A stretch of DNA of 64,000 nucleotides from JBHJGM01 sp050331815 (GCA_050331815.1 JBHJGM010000022.1:15759-79758); one strand, 5' to 3'; shown: positions 8,622-17,736, counted from the stretch's first letter. Translations and numbers: made by a program. Notes: generated from the sequence alone by a model not told the origin.

Positions 8622-9794
8622 CTAGATGGCCGCCTGCGCGCCTTCTTGCCGTGCGCTTTCGATGACGTTTTCCAGGGTCTGCTCATAGGTATCGATAATG
8701 CGGTCCCACGAGACGGATGCCATCGATTGCGCCGCTGCCTGCCTGAAAGCTGCCAGTTCCTTTTGCTCCGCTAACTCCAGAGCCAGCGCGCGAAAACGCT
8801 CGGCATCATCGTACGGGGCAAGAAATCCATTGTGGCCATGGTCGATGTAACGTCCCGGAGCCGCGTAGTCGTAAGCCAGCACGGCCAGCCCGCTGGCCAG
8901 CGCCTCCGTCACGACGTTTCCGAAGGTCTCAGTGATGCTGGCGAAGAGAAAGATATCGCCCGAGGCATAATGCCGCGCGAGGTCCTCGCCGTGACGCATG
9001 CCCGCGAAAATGATGTCGGCGTTACCGGTTTCCAGTTTGGAGCGCAACGGGCCGTCGCCCACCAGAATCAGCTTCAAGCCCGGGTCGACCTGCTGCATGG
9101 CCTGGAAGGTTTCAACCAGAAAGGGCAGGTTTTTTTCGGGCGCGATGCGGCCCACGTGCACCACCGCGCGATCCTTCGCGGACAGCCCCCACGCCTGGCG
9201 CAGGGAGGTGTCGCGGCGTTGCGGATTGAACAGCCGCGTGTCCACCCCACGGCCCAGCAGCCGCAGATGACGGAAGCCCTCCGCCTTGAGGTCGCGGATC
9301 AGATCTTCGGAGGGAGCGAACGACACCGCCGCCTGATTGTGTAAAAAACGCAAATAGCTGACCACCGCATCCAGCAGAAAGCCGTAACCGTAATGCGATC
9401 CGTAGCTGTGAAAGTTTGTGTGGAAACTGGAGGCCAGCGGCAATTGGAGCGACTGTGCGGCAAAGAGCGCGGCCATGCCCTGCGGGCCCTCGGTGGCGAT
9501 GTGCACAATGTCCGGACGTTCCTTCGACCACCGGTTCCGCAGGGAGTGGTACACCGGCAAGCCCAGCCGCAGATCTGGGTAGCCTGGCAGTGGCAGCCCG
9601 GGCAGGCGCACCTCGGTCCAGGGGCAATTTTCGGTCGTGGCCTCGCGATCCTTCGGGGTGGGGCGCAGTACGGTGAGGGTGTGCCCTCGTTGCGCCATGC
9701 CGGCCATCCAGCGCGACAGGGTCATCGCCACGCCGTTGACTTCGGGCGGAAAGGTCTCGGTCACCAGGTGCAGTTTCAAAGCGCCGACAGCCAA
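8622..9794 (-). CDS. GT4 glycosyltransferase, Agt-like
   Basis: About 390 residues. N-terminal Rossmann domain begins LHLVTETFPPEVNGVAMTL, a signature of GT4 lipid and mannosyl transferases. The C-terminal nucleotide-sugar domain has HVGRIAPEKN, LVGDGPLRSKLE and the EX7E-type motif ETFGNVVTEALASG. No ATG is available at the front: the longest frame starts at a TTG (9794), and a second TTG lies five codons later. It is followed, after a 134-base gap, by the PlcP-like phosphoesterase. In phosphate-stressed marine bacteria Agt glycosylates the diacylglycerol released by PlcP, so a glycolipid synthase role is a reasonable inference. Sugar donor and acceptor are unproven. Confidence 0.85.
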   Translation of the reverse strand: MAVGALKLHLVTETFPPEVNGVAMTLSRWMAGMAQRGHTLTVLRPTPKDREATTENCPWTEVRLPGLPLPGYPDLRLGLPVYHSLRNRWSKERPDIVHIATEGPQGMAALFAAQSLQLPLASSFHTNFHSYGSHYGYGFLLDAVVSYLRFLHNQAAVSFAPSEDLIRDLKAEGFRHLRLLGRGVDTRLFNPQRRDTSLRQAWGLSAKDRAVVHVGRIAPEKNLPFLVETFQAMQQVDPGLKLILVGDGPLRSKLETGNADIIFAGMRHGEDLARHYASGDIFLFASITETFGNVVTEALASGLAVLAYDYAAPGRYIDHGHNGFLAPYDDAERFRALALELAEQKELAAFRQAAAQSMASVSWDRIIDTYEQTLENVIESARQEGAQAAI

Positions 9795-9849
9795 AGCACC
9801 CGCCCGCCCCCACGCGAGGGAAAAGCCAACCTGGCTGCGCTAGTGCACC

Positions 9850-10263
9850 TCAAAATGATCTCTCCAGAATGATGAAAGCCTCGGGAATGGTGTCGTCCAG
9901 AATGGCCAATGGAGCCGAGTGTCGCGCAGCCAGCCGCACCAGAGGCACGTCGGTTGTTTGCCCAGCGTAGCGGCACCACTCAGGCCAGGTACGCCGATCA
10001 ACATGGTCCGCCAAGAACGCGTGCTGCTCGCCTAACGTCTTCAGTTGCTTTTGCAACAGGCGACCGGCCCCCCGAGGCACATTTGCTTGCCGCGTGACCA
10101 GCCCGATAACACGCACAAATCCAATCTCGCTGATCGAACACGCGAGCAGGCGGTTCTCCGGCTGATCCAGCATGCGCTCGAGCCAGTGCGCTGTCCTGAA
10201 GTGAAGTTTGTGTGGCTGCCAGATCCAGCTGACCAAAACCTTGGCATCGAGCCGGTACCTCAC
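9850..10263 (-). CDS. PIN-domain toxin of a type II toxin-antitoxin module
   Basis: 137 residues from a GTG start. PIN-fold acidic residues can be placed at D6 (RYRLDAKVL), E46 (SISEIGF), D105 (TTDVPLVRLA) and D123 (AILDD), the pattern of VapC-type Mg-dependent RNases. The start codon overlaps the stop of the upstream gene by 4 bases, the usual translational coupling of antitoxin and toxin. The RNA target cannot be predicted. This is a different lineage from the second PIN toxin in the window (42803-43234), judging by sequence. Confidence 0.75.
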   Translation of the reverse strand: MRYRLDAKVLVSWIWQPHKLHFRTAHWLERMLDQPENRLLACSISEIGFVRVIGLVTRQANVPRGAGRLLQKQLKTLGEQHAFLADHVDRRTWPEWCRYAGQTTDVPLVRLAARHSAPLAILDDTIPEAFIILERSF

Positions 10264-10571
10264 GGGAAGTCAGCCAGCAGCGCCTTGACGGTTTCGGTTG
10301 TCAGCGCGGGGGTGCCCGGTGGCCCTTTGAGGACGATTCGGCCAATCTTGGCATCGCGGTGCTCGGAGATCTGGTTTTTCCCATTGGAAGCCGTGTGGGT
10401 GCGGTGGATGGCTTCCCGACGCAGGTATTCGGAAACACTCAGGCCCTCGGCTTTCGCTTGTGACTTCATGAGTTGGACCTTTTCCCCAGTAACTTTAAAC
10501 GTAACCGCAGGCACTGTGGTAATGCTCGTAATACTGAGGGATTTAGCTGACAGGCCCCTTCGCTTTTTCAA
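10260..10571 (-). CDS. putative antitoxin paired with a PIN toxin
   Basis: Up to 103 residues from a TTG start, probably shorter in reality. The centre reads VTGEKVQLMKSQAKAEGLSVSEYLRREAI, the ribbon-helix-helix style of DNA-binding antitoxins (strand, then two helices with a LSVSEYLRR turn). The C-terminal third (VLKGPPGTPALTTETVKALL) would be the toxin-binding arm. It lies directly upstream of, and overlaps by 4 bases, the PIN toxin gene. Such antitoxins neutralise the toxin and repress their own promoter. The true start is uncertain. Confidence 0.65.
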   Translation of the reverse strand: MKKRRGLSAKSLSITSITTVPAVTFKVTGEKVQLMKSQAKAEGLSVSEYLRREAIHRTHTASNGKNQISEHRDAKIGRIVLKGPPGTPALTTETVKALLADFP

Positions 10572-10670
10572 CTGAACAAAATCCTATGGCCGCTCACGAG
10601 TCCAGGGGCTGATGCAATTGCGATCCAGATGCGTCAGCCGCAGGGGGCTGCGCCGTCTACCGATGCGTGC

Positions 10671-11498
10671 CTAGGCTTGGTGGGAGAACGCCACCGGGTT
10701 CTTGGGCGTGTCGATGACCTCGCCGACCTTTGCGCCCGGGCACCAGTCGCGCCAGTCGTTTTTCTGCGCTTCGTTGGTGGGCTCCATCAAAGTCATGTTT
10801 TCGTCCATGTAAATCATTGTCATGACATCGCGGGGACGATCGCTTTGGTTCGCGCCGGCGCGGTGGAAGGTCCAGCCAAAGTGGAAGCTGATCTCGCCCA
10901 GTTCAAATGGACCCTCGTCGACCTTGAAGCCGGAGTCCTTCACATTCTGCTGAATCTGGCGCTCGGACTCGTCGGTGATCGGCAGACCGCGCCCAAAATC
11001 CTTGTCCTGGCTTTGCGCGCAAAAGGCGAGGGGCCCCATCTCAAGCGGGGTGTCCTGCAGGGGAATCCAGGCGGTGACGGTGCGATCGGTGGCCAGCGGC
11101 CAGTAATACTGGTCGGCATGCCAGGGGGTGATGCCGCCGCCGGGTTCCTTGTAAAGGGCCTGATCGTGATACAGGCGCACCCCGGAGACGCCCAACAAAT
11201 CGGCCGCGATTTGACCCAGGCGTTTGCTGAAGACGAAGCGCTTGCAGGTGGCGTCGTGCTCCCAGAGGTTCATCACCTGCAGGAAGGCTTTGCCGTAGGT
11301 GTCGCGCTCTTCCAGTGGCTTATCCTGGGTGTTGAGCTTTTGCACTATCTCAGAAATACGCTGGCCAAAGCGCTGCAGTGTTTGCGCGCTCAAGACGTCC
11401 TTGAGCTTGATGTAGCCCTGTTCTTCAAAGGTTGCACGCTGTGCTTCGGAGATGGCAAAGGGAGCGTCGAGGTCGGTCGGATGGGTGGCAGTCGTCAT
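10671..11498 (-). CDS. phytanoyl-CoA dioxygenase (PhyH) family protein
   Basis: 275 residues. The non-haem Fe(II)/2-oxoglutarate centre is visible as HADQ (His and Asp ligands, in GGITPWHADQYYWPL) and the distal His in FHFGWTFHRAGAN, with the 2-oxoglutarate-binding Arg expected in the SDRPRDVMTMIYM strand. Family members hydroxylate aliphatic substrates; bacterial ones of this size act on varied small molecules. The divergent neighbour is an AraC regulator, a pairing suggesting local control of this gene. The ATG start gives a normal length. The substrate is unknown. Confidence 0.87.
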   Translation of the reverse strand: MTTATHPTDLDAPFAISEAQRATFEEQGYIKLKDVLSAQTLQRFGQRISEIVQKLNTQDKPLEERDTYGKAFLQVMNLWEHDATCKRFVFSKRLGQIAADLLGVSGVRLYHDQALYKEPGGGITPWHADQYYWPLATDRTVTAWIPLQDTPLEMGPLAFCAQSQDKDFGRGLPITDESERQIQQNVKDSGFKVDEGPFELGEISFHFGWTFHRAGANQSDRPRDVMTMIYMDENMTLMEPTNEAQKNDWRDWCPGAKVGEVIDTPKNPVAFSHQA

Positions 11499-11536
11499 GT
11501 GATGAATGGGTTTTGAGCGTGGGTTTGCGAAAAAGA

Positions 11537-11542
11537 ATTATA
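11537..11542 (-). promoter_or_regulatory. candidate -10 element for the PhyH gene
   Basis: On the minus strand a perfect TATAAT lies 38 bases upstream of the dioxygenase start, in the AT-rich gap shared with the AraC gene. No good -35 element sits at 16-18 bases, which would fit a promoter needing an activator such as the divergent AraC protein. This is inference from sequence only. Confidence 0.35.
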
Positions 11543-11669
11543 TTACCAATAAGTCCAGCTTCTGACCTATACCTTGTGCGCAAAAATCGATACTATTTTG
11601 ACCGGTTTTAAGTTCGCGGCGTCCCTCGAACTCGCTTTTTGCGTTGGGATGGGGCAACGCTCTAGTTTG

Positions 11670-12542
11670 ATGAAAGTCGAGTTCGAGGCGGTCGGGCGCG
11701 ATCAGGCGTCTTCCATCAAGGCCTTCTTGCACGCGGGGCCTCGGTTCGTCGGTCCCTTCCACTACCACCCCGAAGTCGAGTTCGTCTGGATTCGTTCGGG
11801 GCAGGGGCGGCGGCTGGTGGGCGACCATTTCGCGGATTTTGTGCCGGGGGAAATGCTCCTGATTGGACCCAATCTGCCACACCTGTTTGCCAGCGAGCGG
11901 AGTGGTCACCCGGCGGTTGCGCAAGCGCCGAGTAGCGCGGTGGTTGTTCAGTGGTTGCCCGATTTTTTGGGTTCGCAGGCGCGCGAGACCCCGGAGATGT
12001 TCGAGCTGGAGGCGCTGGTACGCCGCGCGCGGCTGGGGCTGCGCATCGCTCCGCGGCAGGCGCGCGCACTTCACTCGCAGGCAGCCGCGCTACCCGATTT
12101 GCAGGGCCTGGAGCGCCTGTGCGCGTTCTTGCAGCTGATGCGTCGGTTGGGCCAGTTGCCGGCAACTTCTTTGGCCAGCCCGGCTCACGCACCCGGCCTC
12201 AACACACTGGCCAGCGAGCGTATCGCCCGTGCCTGCGCCCACGCGCTGGAGCACCTAGAGGAGCCGCTGCGCCTGGCCGATGTGGCTCGGCTGGCGTCGC
12301 TGAGCCCCTCGGCCTTCAGTCGACTGTTTCGCCGGGTTACGGGCCGGACGTTTCAGGAATTTGTCGTCGAGAGCCGCATCAGCCGCGCGCAGTCGCTTCT
12401 GCGGGAAACCGATTGGAGCGTGCTGGATGTTTCGCTGGCAGCGGGCTTTCGCAACCTGGCCAACTTCAATCGGCTGTTTCGCAGGCTGAATCGCTGTACG
12501 CCCCGCGAATACCGGAAGCGCTTTGCCGCCGCTCAATCCTGA
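11670..12542 (+). CDS. AraC family transcriptional regulator with cupin sensor domain
   Basis: 290 residues from the ATG at 11670 (MKVEFEAV); an ATG at 11649 is the alternative. The N-terminal half is a cupin-type ligand domain (PFHYHPEVEFVWIRSGQG, then GEMLLIGPNLPH). The C-terminal 100 residues hold the two helix-turn-helix units: LADVARLASLSPSAFSRLFR and the closing DVSLAAGFRNLANFNRLFRR. This is a typical AraC/XylS activator that senses a small molecule. It is divergent from the PhyH dioxygenase, which is its most likely target. The gene ends 23 bases before miaA and may be co-transcribed with it by accident of position. Confidence 0.9.
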   Translation: MKVEFEAVGRDQASSIKAFLHAGPRFVGPFHYHPEVEFVWIRSGQGRRLVGDHFADFVPGEMLLIGPNLPHLFASERSGHPAVAQAPSSAVVVQWLPDFLGSQARETPEMFELEALVRRARLGLRIAPRQARALHSQAAALPDLQGLERLCAFLQLMRRLGQLPATSLASPAHAPGLNTLASERIARACAHALEHLEEPLRLADVARLASLSPSAFSRLFRRVTGRTFQEFVVESRISRAQSLLRETDWSVLDVSLAAGFRNLANFNRLFRRLNRCTPREYRKRFAAAQS

Positions 12543-12565
12543 GTTGGCTGCCTGCGAATCGACGG

Positions 12566-13519
12566 ATGCACCGAACGCTTTATCTGATGGCCGGACCCAC
12601 CGCGGTGGGAAAGTCTGCGCTGGCGTTGGCGTGGGCCGAAGCCAACCACGCTGAAATCCTCTCCTGCGATGCGCTGCAGGTCTATCAGGGCATGGACATC
12701 GGCACCGCCAAACCGACACCGCCTGAGCGCGCACGCGTGCCGCACCACGGGCTGGACCTAGTGCCGCCCAGCGAGCGCTTTTCGGTAGATGCGTACGCGA
12801 ACTATGCGCAGGCGGCGGTGCGGGACATCCTCGCTCGAGGCCGTCGCGTGCTGGTCGTCGGCGGCAGCGGCTTTTACCTGAAAAGCTTTTTCGCGCCAGT
12901 CACCGATGAACTCGAGATCCCGGAGCCGGTCCGCGCCGAGGTCGATGCTCTGTTTCAGGATTTTGGGCTCGCCTACGCCGTTCGGCGCCTGCGCGAGGTC
13001 AGCCCTGAAGGCCTGGGACGGGTGGATCTGTGCAATCCCCGGCGCGTGGCCAAGGCGCTGGAGCGTTGCCTGGCCAGCGGGCTGAGCGTGCCGGAACTCG
13101 AGGCCAGACACGCCGCCGCTCCATGTGCCTTCGATAGTTTCGAGCGACGGCTTGTACTGCTGGAGCGGGCCGAAGCTGACTTGCGCACACGCATTGCCCG
13201 GCGCACCCAAGCGATGCTCAAGGCAGGATTGATCGAGGAAGTGCGGACGCTCTGCGAGCAGGGTCTGCGTGACAACCCGGCGGCGGCTACCGCCATTGGC
13301 TATCGCGAGGTCATCGATTGGCTGCGAGGCAAACTGGCCGAGGGCGCTGCCACCGAAGACCTGGCAGCGGTGATTGACGCGAATACCTGGCGTCTCGTGC
13401 GCAAGCAACGAACCTGGTTTCGCAAGCAGCTGTCCGTGGAGGCAGTACTGCCACTACAGCCAGATGAAGACTCAGCCCAGGCGTTACCGCGTCTGCGCGA
13501 GCTGGGCTGGCCCAGTTGA
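12566..13519 (+). CDS. miaA: tRNA dimethylallyltransferase
   Basis: 317 residues, normal for MiaA. It transfers dimethylallyl from DMAPP to A37 of UNN-decoding tRNAs. The P-loop AGPTAVGKSALA is at residues 9-20, followed by SCDALQVYQGMDIGTAKP, the tRNA/DMAPP site signature (usually SxDSxQVY), and VVGGSGFYLKS. The C-terminal IGYREVIDWL and KQRTWFRKQ segments are family hallmarks. The reading frame stays open far upstream through the AraC gene in another frame; the ATG at 12566 is the only start giving the standard N-terminus. Confidence 0.95.
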   Translation: MHRTLYLMAGPTAVGKSALALAWAEANHAEILSCDALQVYQGMDIGTAKPTPPERARVPHHGLDLVPPSERFSVDAYANYAQAAVRDILARGRRVLVVGGSGFYLKSFFAPVTDELEIPEPVRAEVDALFQDFGLAYAVRRLREVSPEGLGRVDLCNPRRVAKALERCLASGLSVPELEARHAAAPCAFDSFERRLVLLERAEADLRTRIARRTQAMLKAGLIEEVRTLCEQGLRDNPAAATAIGYREVIDWLRGKLAEGAATEDLAAVIDANTWRLVRKQRTWFRKQLSVEAVLPLQPDEDSAQALPRLRELGWPS

Positions 13520-13561
13520 GAAACGGTGCAACCGGCGAGGCTGCTTCATCCTGGAGCAGGT

Positions 13562-15271
13562 TTAACCGCCGCCCAGGCTGCCAAATCCTTGCGGCGCCCC
13601 TTCAGCGAATAGCTCCATGACGAAGCCGCTCAGAGAATTGTCGCGCGCCCGGCGCATCAACGAGTTGCGCAAGGTCCGCACCTGGGGCGAATCGGCGACA
13701 AATTCCGGCGAGTTTTTCGCGGCAACGTAGATAATCTTCGCCACCGGTTCGCCCGTTATCGGGTCGCTATCCATCTGAATCGGCGTGACGCTGTTGACGG
13801 GCGTTTCCGTAAGCAGTTGGGGTGAGCCCAGTTGCAGGCCTTGGGCCTGACTGAGGGAAACGCCGTCGAACTGGCTGATCGAGAGCCCCAATTCTGCGGC
13901 GAGGGCTTCAAAATCTTCGCCCGCAGCCAGGCGCGCTTGCAGCGTCTGGCGCACTTGGTTGGCGTGGTTGCCCAGTAACTCCCGCCCGGTGGTTTCGGTG
14001 TAGGCCTCGGCGACTTCCGCGTTGATTGCCTCGAAGGTAGGCGGGGGGTAGGTCTCGTTGCCGCGATGAATCACCAGCGCCAGAGAGTCCGCGTCGACAG
14101 GCACGGTAAAGGCCAGGCGGCTGTTCTGAATCGATTGTACCAGAGGTCGCAGAAACTCGCCGACGCGGTCTTCAAAAGGCGTATCGTTCAGTGGGCGTTC
14201 GACATCGGCCAACTCCGCGCCTTCCTCGGTTTGAACCGGACGCATCCCCTGATTCAGCAACTCGGGCGTCAAAGCCGGCAGGCTGTTCACCGTCATCCCT
14301 AGTTCCTCCATGCGTGCTTTGAAGGCATCAGTGCCGGGTTGAAGTGCGCCGGACTGCACCGCAGCGCTGAGTTCGGCGGCCACCCCGTTCAGTTCCTTAC
14401 GGGCAATTTCCTCACGCATCTTGGTTTCAACCTCCGCACGCACGGATTCGAAAGCAGGCGTGCCTTCATTTTCATCGGAAAAGCTCGCTTCGTTGGCGCG
14501 GAAGTAACTGCGCAATTGCCCTTCGGTCAGCTGCAGATCGGTTTCAAAGTCGGCCGGGTTGAGCACGGCGTAGTCCAGAAGCAGGCGCGTGGGCGGGGCG
14601 AAGCGGTCTGGATTCTCTTCGTAGAACTGGCGCAACTGCTGTTCCGATGGCGGGCCCTGTACGGCGGGCGGATCGATGTAGGCAACGATCGCGTCGTAGG
14701 TCTGGCCTTGCAGCCGGTAGTACTCAATGACTTCGTTATCGACGACAAAACCGGGCCCGGTGGCCAGTTGCTGCACGGCGGCGATGCGCAGATCCCCCGC
14801 CAACACGGTACGCATGCGCTTACCGAAGTTTTCGTTGGCGGCCTTCGCGGCGTCGAGAAATTGGGTGTAGCGGTTCTCGTCGAAGGTGCCTGTCTCGGGG
14901 TCCGCGAAGGCGGGAAGCGCGCGAACGGCTTCTTCGATTTCCGCATCGGTGGGCTCGGGAATGTCGAGCTGGTTGGCCATGTAGGTCAGCGCGATACGGG
15001 CGAAGACCTGGTTCGTGAACTCCTCGTTGGTGCGGAAGGCGAGCCCGTTGAGCTGTGCGGAGGTGGAGGTCATGTCCGCAATGGCCTGGAACTCAGGCGA
15101 GCGCGGAGCGATGCCGTAAAAAGTGTCGCCAGCCTGCTGTCCGGCCGGAATGCGGTTGACCGGACTGAAGTTGCCAATGGTGAAAACGAAGGCCACCACG
15201 ATGACTGCCAGCAGAATGCTGAAGACGACCTTGTGGTGCTTTTGGAGGATGGTCTGGATGAGCGTAAACAT
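13562..15271 (-). CDS. membrane-anchored SurA/PpiD-like periplasmic chaperone
   Basis: 569 residues. A short cytoplasmic N-terminus (MFTLIQTILQKHHK) precedes a single membrane helix (about residues 15-33), then a large periplasmic part. The region after the helix has the SurA_N/PpiD arrangement of helices with conserved FDENRYTQFL and later APPTRLLLDYAVL. A parvulin rotamase core is not obvious and is probably degenerate, as in the PpiD of several groups. Such proteins assist folding of exported proteins near the Sec translocon. The C-terminus is glycine-rich (GFGSLGGG). It converges with miaA. Confidence 0.75.
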   Translation of the reverse strand: MFTLIQTILQKHHKVVFSILLAVIVVAFVFTIGNFSPVNRIPAGQQAGDTFYGIAPRSPEFQAIADMTSTSAQLNGLAFRTNEEFTNQVFARIALTYMANQLDIPEPTDAEIEEAVRALPAFADPETGTFDENRYTQFLDAAKAANENFGKRMRTVLAGDLRIAAVQQLATGPGFVVDNEVIEYYRLQGQTYDAIVAYIDPPAVQGPPSEQQLRQFYEENPDRFAPPTRLLLDYAVLNPADFETDLQLTEGQLRSYFRANEASFSDENEGTPAFESVRAEVETKMREEIARKELNGVAAELSAAVQSGALQPGTDAFKARMEELGMTVNSLPALTPELLNQGMRPVQTEEGAELADVERPLNDTPFEDRVGEFLRPLVQSIQNSRLAFTVPVDADSLALVIHRGNETYPPPTFEAINAEVAEAYTETTGRELLGNHANQVRQTLQARLAAGEDFEALAAELGLSISQFDGVSLSQAQGLQLGSPQLLTETPVNSVTPIQMDSDPITGEPVAKIIYVAAKNSPEFVADSPQVRTLRNSLMRRARDNSLSGFVMELFAEGAPQGFGSLGGG

Positions 15272-15482
15272 CTTCGATCAGTAGACTTGGGCTGGCGCGG
15301 TTTGGTTCAACGCTTGGGAGAAATGCGCACGATTGGTGTGCAGAATTCGTTCCAGAGCCTGCCCGCGCAAAGGGAACGTATTAGATTTTAAGGCCTGGTG
15401 AAGTCAAGGCATTCACGGATAAGGGCATCTGCACCTGAGGCACGGATTTGCGCCCCGAGCATTTTTGCGCACATGCTTTATC

Positions 15483-16409
15483 ATGAGCACAGCCGCGGCC
15501 CAGTTTCCCGATGAACAAAGTGATTTCGGCTCTTTTGAACGCCAGGAAGATGCCTTTACCCACTGGGTGACCGCCGACGGTAGCTCGGAGTTCCCTGCAG
15601 AGGCCGGACGCTACCACCTGTATGTGTCCCTGGCCTGCCCCTGGGCCTGTCGCATCCTCGTTGTTCGCAAGCTGAAGCGCCTCGAGGCGGCCATTGGTGT
15701 GACCGTGGTCGACCCCGTACGTGATGAGCGCGGCTGGGCCTTTACCGAGGGCCCCGACCCGGTCAACGGCTTCTCTTTTTTAAGCGAGGCCTACAAGGCC
15801 ACCGATCCTGATTACCAGGGACGCGTCACCGTGCCCGTCCTTTGGGACACGCAGACCAAACGCATCGTCAGCAATTCCGACGACGATCTCATGCGCATGC
15901 TGGGGCGCGCCTTCGATGCCTTTGGTGATGCCTCGCTCGATTTGACGCCCGAGGACTTGCTGCCGGAGATCGATCGGCTCAACGCGCTGATTTACCACAC
16001 CGTCAATAACGGCGTCTACCAGTCCGGTTTCGCCACCACCCAGCAGGCCTACGAGGCGGCGGTCTACCCGCTCTTCGACACGCTCGACCTGCTGGAAGCG
16101 CGGCTGGGCCGCACCCGGTACCTCTTTGGCGACCGCCCGCTGGAGACGGACTGGAGGCTGTTCGTCACGCTGATTCGCTTTGACCCGGTCTACCATGGCC
16201 ACTTCAAGTGCAACCTACGCCGCCTCAAAGAATACCCAAACCTGTGGGGCTACACCAGGGACCTGTACCAAATCCCGGGCATCGCCGAGACCGTTGATTT
16301 CGACCACATCAAGCGGCACTACTACGTGACCCACGACGACATCAATCCGACCCGGATTGTGCCGGCGGGCCCCATCGAGGACATGCACACGCCGCACGGG
16401 CGAGGTTAG
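15483..16409 (+). CDS. glutathionyl-hydroquinone reductase (GST Xi class)
   Basis: 308 residues. The catalytic motif is SLACPWACR with the nucleophilic Cys at residue 52; the family usually has CPWAHR. The downstream NPYxxR-type and C-terminal helical blocks are recognisable (EIDRLNALIYHTVNNGVYQSGF; LFVTLIRFDPVYHGHFKCN; FDHIKRHYY). These enzymes (EcM4/YqjG/PcpF type) reduce glutathionyl-hydroquinones to hydroquinones. The ATG at 15483 starts a usual N-terminus; the frame is open a little further but without support. Confidence 0.9.
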   Translation: MSTAAAQFPDEQSDFGSFERQEDAFTHWVTADGSSEFPAEAGRYHLYVSLACPWACRILVVRKLKRLEAAIGVTVVDPVRDERGWAFTEGPDPVNGFSFLSEAYKATDPDYQGRVTVPVLWDTQTKRIVSNSDDDLMRMLGRAFDAFGDASLDLTPEDLLPEIDRLNALIYHTVNNGVYQSGFATTQQAYEAAVYPLFDTLDLLEARLGRTRYLFGDRPLETDWRLFVTLIRFDPVYHGHFKCNLRRLKEYPNLWGYTRDLYQIPGIAETVDFDHIKRHYYVTHDDINPTRIVPAGPIEDMHTPHGRG

Positions 16410-16523
16410 TATCGGTAGCTTATAGAAACGGCATGCGGCATCAACGGCGCGGGTGCTCGCTTCAGCGTCTGGGGCAAGATTGTCCTTGGCCCGGGTGGCG
16501 CGAAGAGGACAGGGTTTTCAGGT

Positions 16524-17525
16524 ATGAAGATTTTGTTTATCGGCGGAACCGGCACCATTTCCACGGCGTGCAGTCGCCTCGCCCTGGAGCGGGGTGACGA
16601 GGTCTGGCACCTTAACCGCGGGCAGCGCCCGAGCGACCTGGAGGGCGTCCAGCGGATCACCTGCAACATCCGCGACCCAGAATCCGTGCGGCAAAGCGCG
16701 CTTGGCGAGCACACCTGGGATGTGGTGGCGCAGTTCATCGCCTATACGCCCGACGAGATCGAGCGCGACCTGGAACTGTGTCGCGGCATGTGCGGGCTGG
16801 ACGTTGTCATCAGTTCGGCGTCGGTCTACGCCTAGCCGATGACGCACCCGGTCGTCACCGAGAGCACGGCGCTGCGCAATCCGTTCTGGCAATACTCACG
16901 CAACAAAATTGCCTGCGAGGAGCGGCTGGAGCGGGCTCACCGCGAGGAGGCCTTCCCGATGACCATCGTGCGCCCGTCGTTCACCTACGATGCCTTTGTG
17001 CCGCTGGCCGTGGGGGCGAGTCACCGCCTGACGATCATCGAGCGGATGCTCCAGGGCAAGCCGGTGGTCGTCCACGGCGATGGCACTTCGCTCTGGGTGA
17101 TGACGCACTCCGACGACTTTGCTCGCGGCTTCGTGCCGTTGCTGGGCCATCGCAGTGCCATCGGCGAGGACTTCCACGTCGTCTCGGATGAGGTGCTGAC
17201 TTGGAACCAAATTTGCCAGACGGTCGCGCAAGCTGTCGGCGCGCCGGAGCCGCAGATCGTGCACATCCCGTCGGAGTGGCTGGCAGCCTATGACAAGAAC
17301 CGCTTCGAGGGCACGCTGCTGGGCGACAAGAGCGAGAGCGTCCTTTTTGACCTGAGCAAACTGCGGCGGCTGGTGCCGGACTACTGGCCGCAAGTGCCTT
17401 TCCACGTAGGGGTGCGCCGGGCGTTGGCCAAGATGGAGGCTCGCGGAGCGACCGCCGATGCCGAAGAAGACGCCTATTTCGACAAGCTGATTGAGACATA
17501 TCTTAACGGCTGGCCACCACAATGA
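16524..17525 (+). pseudogene. NAD-dependent epimerase/dehydratase, interrupted by one in-frame TAG
   Basis: One reading frame of 334 codons holds a complete short-chain epimerase, broken only by a TAG at 16833-16835 (codon 104). Before it: ILFIGGTGTISTACSRLAL (NAD-binding glycine motif) and the strand VVISSASVYA. After it: PMTHPVVTEST, then NPFWQYSRNKIACEE with the YxxxK pair, and a full C-terminal substrate domain ending LIETYLNGWPPQ. By family pattern the lost residue is probably Lys (AAG to TAG, one change). Frame and codon use are normal on both sides, so the lesion is very recent, a sequence error, or rarely read through. The gene begins 114 bases after the reductase gene. Confidence 0.85.
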
Positions 17526-17736
17526 GGAGCCATCAAACCAAAGGTAGCGAAGTCAGCAAATAGGTTCTCTTTAGCTAATCGAGCGCAGAGTCCAAAGAGA
17601 GATCGGTTTAACTTTAACAGAAGATTTCAGAGGAAATGCCTGGGCACGGTAAATATCGTGTTCTATCTGACACCTCCCTCGCCTCGTGCCATAATGTCTT
17701 TGGCCGCGTGCTTGGTGGATTTCTGTCTACGGCTTC

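Noticed and set aside
11951..12565. N-terminal extension of miaA through the AraC gene
   Set aside because: Alternate-frame reading of the AraC gene; MiaA homology begins at 12566.
16833..16835. Genetic-code reassignment of TAG (or pyrrolysine)
   Set aside because: Several intact genes in the window, including clpC and crtI, end in TAG, and neither interrupted family is known for pyrrolysine.
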